This document shows, one piece after another, positions 1 to 5,104 of a DNA stretch of 5,104 bases. Within the stretch, counting starts at the first letter, position 1. Every line of letters begins with the position of its first letter. The translations under genes were made by a program, and so were the position numbers. Origin of the DNA: Acidobacteriota bacterium (GTDB lineage: Bacteria > Acidobacteriota > UBA6911 > RPQK01 > JAPXNP01). The DNA lies in the NCBI GenBank assembly GCA_030614585.1, contig JAUWTT010000356.1, forward strand, positions 1-5,104, written 5' to 3'. Below the pieces are notes generated by a model. That model searched no databases, was not told the origin of the DNA, and saw only the letters and a list, made by a program, of their open reading frames with translations.

Positions 1-117
1 AGTTCCAGAGAAACTGGACGGTTCGCCGAGAGGATCAGAGCCCGGAGCGGAGCAACGGGACTGTTCTTTCGTCACGGCGAGTTTTACGACACCCTCTGGG
101 ATCCAGGAGCCGCGTAA
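1..117 (+). CDS. C-terminal fragment of an unrecognised protein (partial, cut by window edge)
   Basis: Reading from base 1 in frame 1 gives 38 codons and then TAA at 115-117. The start lies outside the window. The tail is rich in charged and aromatic residues and reads like a folded protein end (…GLFFRHGEFYDTLWDPGAA). I do not recognise the family. All three forward frames are open across this short stretch, so openness alone proves nothing. I favour frame 1 because its composition is the most protein-like and because it stops 40 bases before the Mur ligase ATG, a normal spacing for co-directional genes. If real, it may be co-transcribed with the Mur ligase. Alternatively the region is simply upstream non-coding DNA. 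Confidence 0.4.
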   Translation, partial: SSRETGRFAERIRARSGATGLFFRHGEFYDTLWDPGAA

Positions 118-157
118 TTGATTTCGCAGGTATATGCTGCACAATAGAACGATCATT

Positions 158-1516
158 ATGAGAGTTCACTTCATTTCCATAGGTGGAGCGGCGATGCACA
201 ATCTGGCTCTCGCGCTTCACAAGAAAGGCCGGCAAGTAACCGGCTCGGATGACGAGATCTTTGAGCCGTCACGTAGCCGGCTAGCTGCGGCAGGATTGCT
301 TCCAGAACACGAAGGGTGGGACGCGTCGAGGATCACACACGACATCGATGCGGTGATTCTGGGAATGCACGCCCGTGCCGGCAATCCGGAGCTTGTTGCA
401 GCACAGAGACTCAATTTACCAATCTATTCGTTCCCTGAGTATCTCTTCGAACAGACGAAGCAGAAGCAGCGAGTGGTTATTGGTGGTAGCCACGGAAAGA
501 CAACCATCACGTCAATGATCATGCATGTTTTGAACGGCCTGGGATCGACATTCGATTACCTGGTTGGAGCCCAGATCGAAGGCTTTGAGACGATGGTTGG
601 ACTCTCTGACAACTCGGAGACAGCAGTTTTCGAAGGTGATGAATACCCGTCGTCAGCCCTTGATAGTCGCCCCAAATTCCACCTCTACCGCCCCCACATA
701 GGTGTCATAAGCGGGATAGCGTGGGATCACGCCAACGTCTTCCCCACCCCGGATTTGTACGCTCGCCAATTCAGCTTGTTTGTAGAGTCGTTCGAGAAGG
801 GTGGGCAGCTGATCTTCTTTGGAGAGGATTCTGCAGTGAGTGAGATTGCGGCCTCAGCCAGGGATGATCTTGGGAAGACGAGCTATGAGACTCATCCATA
901 TGAGGTCCGCGACGGACAGTTCCGCCTGCTAACTCAGTCTAGAAGTATCCCGCTCCAGATTTTCGGGAAACATAATATGCAGAACATCTCGGCAGCGAAG
1001 GCAGTGTGTCTTCAGCTGGGGATTTCGGCCGATGATTTCTACGCCTGTATCAGCAGCTTCAAGGGAGCAGCTCGAAGGCTTCAGACAATTGGCAAGGGTC
1101 GGAACACCTGCGTGTTTCTTGACTTTGCTCATTCGCCGTCGAAGGTGTCGGCAACTACCGCTGCAGTGAAAGAGCTCTTCCCTCAGCGAGTGTTAGTCGC
1201 TTGTCTTGAGCTGCATACTTTCAGTAGTCTGAGTCCTGACTTCATACGGCAATACAGATCGAGCCTGGATCTGGCCGATAAGCCGATCGTCTTTTTTGAC
1301 CCTGAAACCTTACGGCAGAAGAGACTTCCTCCGCTATCCAGAACTCAGATCCAGGAAGCATTTGCCAACCAGAGACTTCTCGTGTTTTCTGACAGAGACG
1401 AGTTGCTGCAGCACTTCTTGAGCTTGAGTTGGGAAAACGCCAACCTTCTGCTCATGTCATCCGGAAGCTTCTCGGGCGTTGATGTGAAATCATTGGCCCG
1501 ACAGCTGGTAAAGTGA
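158..1516 (+). CDS. mpl: Mpl-type Mur ligase (UDP-N-acetylmuramate : L-Ala-gamma-D-Glu-meso-DAP ligase), Bacteroidota-like
   Basis: A 452-residue cytoplasmic ATP-dependent amide ligase of the MurC/Mpl branch. Mpl joins recovered murein tripeptide to UDP-MurNAc, bypassing MurC, MurD and MurE during cell-wall recycling. Residues 1-13 form the N-terminal Rossmann motif (MRVHFISIGGAAM). The ATP P-loop GGSHGKTT is at 109-116, the metal/carbamate-region motif EGDEY at 159-163, and SGIAWDHANVF at 185-195. GKHNMQN lies at 270-276, GAARRL at 303-308, DFAHSP at 322-327, and MSSGSFSG near the C-terminus. Length matches the family. DFAHSP replaces the more usual DDxxHHP, and a following LELHTFSSL segment resembles Bacteroidota homologues as I remember them. 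I chose the ATG at 158 because family members begin at M-[RK]-[IV]-H-F; an in-frame ATG at 134 would add eight residues without homology. No strong ribosome site precedes either start. MurC proper is the main alternative, but the EGDEYPSSALDSRPKF segment favours Mpl. Confidence 0.9.
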   Translation: MRVHFISIGGAAMHNLALALHKKGRQVTGSDDEIFEPSRSRLAAAGLLPEHEGWDASRITHDIDAVILGMHARAGNPELVAAQRLNLPIYSFPEYLFEQTKQKQRVVIGGSHGKTTITSMIMHVLNGLGSTFDYLVGAQIEGFETMVGLSDNSETAVFEGDEYPSSALDSRPKFHLYRPHIGVISGIAWDHANVFPTPDLYARQFSLFVESFEKGGQLIFFGEDSAVSEIAASARDDLGKTSYETHPYEVRDGQFRLLTQSRSIPLQIFGKHNMQNISAAKAVCLQLGISADDFYACISSFKGAARRLQTIGKGRNTCVFLDFAHSPSKVSATTAAVKELFPQRVLVACLELHTFSSLSPDFIRQYRSSLDLADKPIVFFDPETLRQKRLPPLSRTQIQEAFANQRLLVFSDRDELLQHFLSLSWENANLLLMSSGSFSGVDVKSLARQLVK

Positions 1517-1600
1517 GCTTGCGTAAAATGACTGCCAGTCGAATTTAGGACCGGCATTTGAACAGTTCTGCGAAAGCATGGCCGGTAGAACGTTGTCTAG

Positions 1601-1607
1601 AGAAGGG
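1601..1607 (+). promoter_or_regulatory. Shine-Dalgarno site of the GH62-like gene
   Basis: AGAAGGG lies five bases before the ATG at 1613. An in-frame TAG at 1598-1600 sits directly in front of it, so 1613 is the only possible ATG start for this frame. The same heptamer precedes the ThuA gene on the other strand. Confidence 0.75.
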
Positions 1608-1612
1608 TTCTC

Positions 1613-2629
1613 ATGGGTTGCTTCATTCTCTATCTCGCGACTCTTTTCTGCTCTTACGGACTGGCCCAGCAGGTCCGTGGGGACGCCGACATGCGCACCA
1701 TCCAATTCGCCTGGTCGACAGGAGAACCGGTCCTGGGCCCGCCGGCATCAGCCAGTGATCTCCACTACTCAGTCAAAGAGCCCAGCATCGTGTTTTTTGA
1801 CAATCGGTGGCATCTTTTCTGTAGTCTGAGGGGAAAGAGCTACTCGCGGGAAATCGAATACTTGACTTTCACCGATTGGGACGACCTGGGCTCTGCCACA
1901 AGTACGCCCCTCAAACTGACAAGCGAACCTTTTGGGACGCCTCAAGTCTTCTATTACTCGCCTCAAGAACTTTGGTACCTGGTCTACCAGCTCTACCAAG
2001 ACGAGGAACTCGAGGTAACTCCCGTGTTTTCGACCTCCAAGAATCTGTCGAACGCTTCTGGGTGGTCAACACCGACGACGCTTCACGTTCAACACCCGGA
2101 GGAGGTCGAGACCTGGGCCGACTTCTGGATTATCTGCGATGTCGATCAAGCGCACCTGTTCTTCACCTCGAATGACGGTCGTATCTGGCGCTCTGAAACG
2201 AGTCATGACAAGTTCCCCACCGGCTGGTCAAAGCCCCAAGTTGCGATCCGCGGCGACTTCATTGGGGCGCCTCACGTCTATCGAGTCCGAGGAGGTTCAA
2301 ACTACCTTGCTCTGGTCGAGGCTCACCGGCAATGGCGTCGCTTCTACAAGTCTTACCTTAGCCAAACATTGAAAGGTCCCTGGAAACCGCTGGCAGTCAC
2401 ACGAACGAGGCCTTTCGCTTCTCTGACAAACGTCGAGTTCAGGACTGAAGCCTGGACTGATACTTTTGGCCATGGAGAGCTTCTCCGTGCCGGGTATGAC
2501 GAGAGGCTGGAGGTGGAGTTAGAGGGAATGCGATTCCTATACCAGGGAAGTAGCTACGCCGATCGAGAGGGAAAACTCCCTCGCGAGGTCCCGTGGAGAT
2601 TCGGGATGTGGATCGATAAGAGCAAGTGA
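1613..2629 (+). CDS. Secreted GH62 family protein (alpha-L-arabinofuranosidase-like) with altered catalytic positions
   Basis: A 338-residue protein. Residues 1-18 look like a Sec signal peptide: hydrophobic, with a plausible cleavage after GLA-18, although it lacks the usual N-terminal Lys/Arg. The rest matches the five-bladed propeller of glycoside hydrolase family 62, which removes arabinofuranosyl side chains from xylan and arabinan. Markers in order: FAWSTGEPV (32-40), VKEPSIVFF (54-62), RWHLF (65-69), FTDWDDLGSA (86-95), PQVFYYSPQELWYLVYQ (110-126), ADFWIICD (169-176), HLFF..NDGRIWRSE (181-195), HVYRV (221-225), LALVEA (232-237), HGELLRAGYD (287-296), FLYQG (308-312) and PWRFGMW (327-333). 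D170 (ADFW) is kept. The general-base Asp expected in K-D-P-[ST] is Glu56, and the general-acid Glu expected just before HVYRV (usual form F-E-A) is Gly218. Activity is therefore doubtful. It lies 96 bases after the Mur ligase, with no evident functional link. Confidence 0.85.
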   Translation: MGCFILYLATLFCSYGLAQQVRGDADMRTIQFAWSTGEPVLGPPASASDLHYSVKEPSIVFFDNRWHLFCSLRGKSYSREIEYLTFTDWDDLGSATSTPLKLTSEPFGTPQVFYYSPQELWYLVYQLYQDEELEVTPVFSTSKNLSNASGWSTPTTLHVQHPEEVETWADFWIICDVDQAHLFFTSNDGRIWRSETSHDKFPTGWSKPQVAIRGDFIGAPHVYRVRGGSNYLALVEAHRQWRRFYKSYLSQTLKGPWKPLAVTRTRPFASLTNVEFRTEAWTDTFGHGELLRAGYDERLEVELEGMRFLYQGSSYADREGKLPREVPWRFGMWIDKSK

Positions 2630-2643
2630 CAACTCACAGAGTC

Positions 2644-2709
2644 ACCACCAAGACACCAAGGACACAAAGGCGAACCCTTACCTCTTGGTGAACTTGGTGT
2701 CTTGGTGGT
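2644..2709. repeat. Heptamer-based inverted repeat / long hairpin between convergent genes
   Basis: ACCACCAAGACACCAAG at 2644-2660 is the exact reverse complement of 2693-2709, a perfect 17-bp stem. Pairing resumes inward after a two-base mismatch (2663-2665 with 2688-2690, 2667-2669 with 2684-2686), leaving a loop near 2671-2682. Each arm is made of three heptamers: CACCAAG at 2646, 2654 and (as CACAAAG) 2663, mirrored by CTTGGTG at 2684, 2693 and 2701. All pairs share one centre of symmetry. It lies in the 106-base gap between the 3' ends of the GH62-like and ThuA genes. It could stop transcription from both sides, but no good T-run follows either arm (only TTTGGATTT on the + side). A dispersed intergenic repeat is the likelier origin. 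Confidence 0.85.
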
Positions 2710-2735
2710 TTGGATTTGCTGGGCGGCCATCCACG

Positions 2736-4232
2736 CTAATCGAGTTTTCCGGCTGACCACAGGATCGCGCGTTTGACGAGTTTCCTGAAGCCGGGATACC
2801 TGTGGGCGTGACGATCATGACCCAACTGTATAACGACAACCCTTGATTTCTCATATGGGCTGATCCAGGCCAACGGTCCGTCACTGCTTTCCTCGTCCGT
2901 TTTGAGAATGACCTTTACCTCCGGGGAAATCCACATGTGCTTGTAGGTTTCGTCGATCAACCGCATAGGCGCAACGTCAGCGGTCACTGGATGACGTCCT
3001 ACAGAAGTCACATTGAGTTCCACATCGTGCTTGTAGGCAGAAGCAGGCTCACTACCTCCTTCCAGTATGTACTTGGCACCCACGACATCCCGCCACCACC
3101 ATTCCCAATCGTTGTAATTCGCCAGGGCGTGATGGAGGACAACAACACCCTTACCACTCTCCACGAAATCCCGCAGGTTCTTCCGGCCTTCGTCGCCTAG
3201 CTCCCTCGACATGTCGTACATGACGACGACATCATATTTATCTCGGATCGGGTTTTTGAAAGCTTCGGTATTGGTCGGCTTATGATCCCAGGTCAACCAG
3301 TCACCTTCGAACAGTGTGTAGAAATCGCTGTCATAATCGTGCCCACCAGTCACGACCAAGGCCCGAACATTGGCATCTACTGGTCTCAAAGGATCGAAGT
3401 TTGGCGGGATGGTCACCTTGCCCGTTGCCGCCCACTCACAGCCCCTGGCAAAGGTCACCGCAAATCCCCTGGCATTCAGTGCGCTGAGGTCATGGCCCAA
3501 GGCGGTATGAAAGGTTCGCCCTTTCCCCGGTCGCATAGTCCACAGAATCGGTTCGTCCTCTCCTGTCCCACGTGTCGCCGTATCACTATAGGCCGTAGCA
3601 AGAACCTCGACTGCCGGATCCATGCGGAGGTCGTGATACAACTCATCGGTGGCGATGAAACTGTCACCGAGACCATTCGTGATCGGATGTTCCTGTTCAA
3701 CAAAGACAACTTTGAACGAATGCCGATCCCCATGTGCCGTCTTGGGATTCTCTACAGACCAAACACCCCCACTCAGCTGTATAAACTCTGGCCAAACCGG
3801 CTCGGTGATCCCTGTTTGAACGTGTCTGTCCCCAAGGACGTCCAATCCGCTGAATCCATAAGAGGCACCATGGTAAATAACAAGACCCTTTCCGGACTTT
3901 ACGAAGTTCATCACGGCTTTTTCCGTGACTTCACCCCATCGCGGCCCCTGGTAGTCAAGGACGATCAGATCGTAAGGACCGAGAGTGTACGAGGTCATTC
4001 CCGCCGGCTCCTCCTCGACTCGAACATCGAAACGTCCAGATTCCTCGAGGATACTTTTCAAAGCTGGGGTTGTGGCTCTCCAGTCATGATTGTTTCGCCC
4101 CGCGAGAATCAACACCCGGATGGCACCTTTCTTGAAAAACTGCCCTCTTGGATCGGTATCCTCGGCATAAATGAGACTCGCCGGCATAACAACAACCAAC
4201 AGATAGCATAAGCCGATCAGCATCTTTCTCAT
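2736..4232 (-). CDS. Exported protein with two tandem ThuA-like domains
   Basis: A 498-residue protein starting at the ATG at 4232. A classic signal peptide occupies residues 1-23 (MRK, a hydrophobic core, then SLIYA before EDTD), so it should act in the periplasm or outside. Two ThuA-like domains (class I glutamine-amidotransferase-like fold) follow, about 37-265 and 288-493. Domain 1 shows NNHDW (47-51), KGLVIYHGA (115-123), HPITNG (182-187), DELYH (196-200) and ALGHD (244-248). Domain 2 shows the matching set GGHDYD (296-301), KGVVVLHHALANY (361-373), HPVT (414-417), DETYKHMW (427-434) and QLGHDRHAH (469-477). ThuA was named from a trehalose/sucrose utilisation locus, but its chemistry is poorly defined. 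The repeated His and Asp/Glu residues are consistent with sugar or metal binding. The in-frame extension to 4313 is rejected because it overlaps the isomerase gene, while the 4232 start has both a ribosome site and the signal peptide. It is the second gene of a coupled pair. Confidence 0.88.
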   Translation of the reverse strand: MRKMLIGLCYLLVVVMPASLIYAEDTDPRGQFFKKGAIRVLILAGRNNHDWRATTPALKSILEESGRFDVRVEEEPAGMTSYTLGPYDLIVLDYQGPRWGEVTEKAVMNFVKSGKGLVIYHGASYGFSGLDVLGDRHVQTGITEPVWPEFIQLSGGVWSVENPKTAHGDRHSFKVVFVEQEHPITNGLGDSFIATDELYHDLRMDPAVEVLATAYSDTATRGTGEDEPILWTMRPGKGRTFHTALGHDLSALNARGFAVTFARGCEWAATGKVTIPPNFDPLRPVDANVRALVVTGGHDYDSDFYTLFEGDWLTWDHKPTNTEAFKNPIRDKYDVVVMYDMSRELGDEGRKNLRDFVESGKGVVVLHHALANYNDWEWWWRDVVGAKYILEGGSEPASAYKHDVELNVTSVGRHPVTADVAPMRLIDETYKHMWISPEVKVILKTDEESSDGPLAWISPYEKSRVVVIQLGHDRHAHRYPGFRKLVKRAILWSAGKLD

Positions 4233-4240
4233 GACTTTCA

Positions 4241-4247
4241 CCCTTCT
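4241..4247 (-). promoter_or_regulatory. Shine-Dalgarno site of the ThuA gene, overlapping the upstream stop codon
   Basis: On the minus strand the sequence reads TAGAAGGG. TAG (4248-4246) ends the isomerase gene and AGAAGGG (4247-4241) is the ribosome site, eight bases before the ATG at 4232. This overlap decides the ThuA start and implies translational coupling of the two genes. Confidence 0.8.
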
Positions 4248-5073
4248 ATTTCGCGAGCACTCCACGTAAATGCCGCAAGCTCCGAACCGCCTGTTCAGGT
4301 GTCCCACACTCAACGGATAGCACCCCTTCGAAACCGGCCGCTTTCAGAATCCGGACAACCTTCGCCCAGTCGATCACGCCATCACCGCAGGCACAGCCGA
4401 CAGGTGTCCCGGTGACCTGCCCCCGCTCAGTATCTGAGTGCTGAATCGAGATGTCTTTGGCATGAACATGCACCAGGAGTTCAGTCACCGCTTTCAGCCC
4501 TTCGTATGGGTCTGCACCACCAAGATACGCGTTGCCCGTATCGTAGTTGACTCGTAAGCAGGGCGAATCGACCAGCGTGGCAATCTTCAGCAATCCATCG
4601 GTGGTTCGCGAAATGCTCTGATGCGGTTCGATTCCAATCAGGATCCCATGCAGTTCTGCGGTTCGCAGTACCATCGTCAACGTGTACTTCATGATCTCGA
4701 AACAGTCTGCATCGGTCATCCAGGCGGGGCGGATACCTTCGTCGGTGTTTACCACCGGAGCTCCAATGGCATGGGCGAACCGAATCGCCTTCTGTAAATA
4801 AGGGACACTGATTTCGGGGCGCATCAGCGGGCAGTGCGCACTCAGGCCCGAAGGTTGGACCCCATAGCGGTCGAGTATCTCTTTCATTTCGAGTGGGTCT
4901 TCCTCCATTGAGAATGAATGGAAGTACCCAGCCTCACTGAGCAGTTCTCGGCCAGTGTGTACCATCGGTTCCACAAACCGGTATCCTATCTGAGCCGCGC
5001 GCTCGATTCCGGCTTCAAAGGATTTGTCTTCGCACCGGATGAACTCCAGATTGATACCCGGCTCGATGCTCAT
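4246..5073 (-). CDS. Sugar phosphate isomerase/epimerase family protein (xylose isomerase-like TIM barrel)
   Basis: A 275-residue cytoplasmic (beta/alpha)8 protein of the AP-endonuclease-2/xylose-isomerase-like superfamily, whose members use a divalent metal to isomerise or epimerise sugars and inososes. The barrel-strand metal ligands are visible: Glu149 in IGIEPHQ, Asp178 in NYDTGN, His204 in HVHAKD and Glu255 in SVECGT. Lys206 and His80 (LSAHCP) are further active-site candidates. GTPVGCACGDGVIDW (222-236) looks like a subfamily hallmark. No signal peptide is present. The start at 5073 was chosen because AAAGGAG stands eight bases upstream and the protein then begins like its relatives (MSIEPGINLEF). 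A longer reading from a TTG at 5103, running toward the window edge, has no support. The exact substrate cannot be told. The downstream exported ThuA protein suggests that both serve one sugar pathway; this is inference. Confidence 0.9.
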   Translation of the reverse strand: MSIEPGINLEFIRCEDKSFEAGIERAAQIGYRFVEPMVHTGRELLSEAGYFHSFSMEEDPLEMKEILDRYGVQPSGLSAHCPLMRPEISVPYLQKAIRFAHAIGAPVVNTDEGIRPAWMTDADCFEIMKYTLTMVLRTAELHGILIGIEPHQSISRTTDGLLKIATLVDSPCLRVNYDTGNAYLGGADPYEGLKAVTELLVHVHAKDISIQHSDTERGQVTGTPVGCACGDGVIDWAKVVRILKAAGFEGVLSVECGTPEQAVRSLRHLRGVLAK

Positions 5074-5081
5074 ACGTCCCA

Positions 5082-5088
5082 CTCCTTT
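5082..5088 (-). promoter_or_regulatory. Shine-Dalgarno site of the isomerase gene
   Basis: AAAGGAG on the minus strand, eight bases before the ATG at 5073. It is the strongest ribosome site in the window and fixes the start of the isomerase. Any promoter or preceding gene lies beyond the window edge. Confidence 0.8.
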
Positions 5089-5104
5089 CGCCACTCGATA
5101 CAAG

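Noticed and set aside
1519..1547. Possible promoter in the gap before the GH62-like gene (TTGCGT, 17 bases, AATTTA)
   Set aside because: Only three of six bases match the -35 consensus and the -10 match is poor. This is expected by chance in a 96-base gap.
1550..1586. Inverted repeat ACCGGC / GCCGGT between the Mur ligase and the GH62-like gene
   Set aside because: The stem is only six bases with a 25-base loop and no T-run, too weak to call a terminator or operator.
1558..1829. Two short + strand open frames overlapping the start of the GH62-like gene
   Set aside because: They are out-of-frame with the propeller gene, lack family similarity, and the propeller frame has the good ribosome site and signal peptide.
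2632..2642. Small palindrome ACTCACAGAGT just after the GH62-like stop codon
   Set aside because: A four-base stem with a three-base loop is trivial. It may only be an eroded outer unit of the neighbouring repeat.
3282..4211. A 309-codon open frame on the + strand opposite the ThuA gene
   Set aside because: It is antisense to a gene with clear family motifs, a signal peptide and a ribosome site. Its translation has no recognisable domain and a Pro/Arg/Ser-rich, mirror-frame composition.
4233..4313. N-terminal extension of the ThuA protein by 27 residues
   Set aside because: It would overlap the isomerase coding region by 68 bases, has no homology and would bury the signal peptide. The ATG at 4232 has its own ribosome site.

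Overview
The window (about 5.1 kb, roughly 50-55% GC by eye) is compact bacterial chromosome. It holds four complete or near-complete genes in two converging pairs, plus the tail of a probable fifth gene at the left edge. It shows no tRNA, rRNA, CRISPR array, transposase or phage gene.

Left half, + strand: the end of an unrecognised reading frame (1-117); then a Mur ligase of the Mpl/MurC type (158-1516), predicted to reload recycled or imported murein tripeptide onto UDP-MurNAc; then, after a 96-base gap, a secreted five-bladed beta-propeller of the GH62 alpha-L-arabinofuranosidase family (1613-2629). Two positions where catalytic residues are expected in the GH62 protein carry substitutions.

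Right half, - strand: a sugar-phosphate isomerase/epimerase-like TIM barrel (start 5073, stop 4246), followed 13 bases later by an exported protein with two tandem ThuA-like domains (start 4232, stop 2736). The ribosome-binding site of the second gene overlaps the stop codon of the first, so the pair is almost certainly one translationally coupled operon. Such pairs are common in saccharolytic environmental bacteria, often near Gfo/Idh/MocA oxidoreductases, and suggest processing of an unusual sugar, possibly a keto-sugar. This functional reading is inference.

Between the converging genes (2630-2735) lies a highly ordered hairpin: a perfect 17-bp inverted repeat built from heptamers CACCAAG/CTTGGTG, three per arm, placed symmetrically about one centre. 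It looks like a dispersed intergenic repeat that may also serve as a bidirectional transcription stop.

Organism: the Mur ligase strongly resembles the version found in Bacteroidota. However, three of the genes have good Shine-Dalgarno sites (AGAAGGG twice, AAAGGAG once), which typical Bacteroidota do not use much. With the ThuA/isomerase/GH62 content this fits a carbohydrate-degrading member of an FCB-related or PVC-like environmental phylum (for example Latescibacterota, KSB1-like or Planctomycetota-like). The phylum cannot be fixed from the window.
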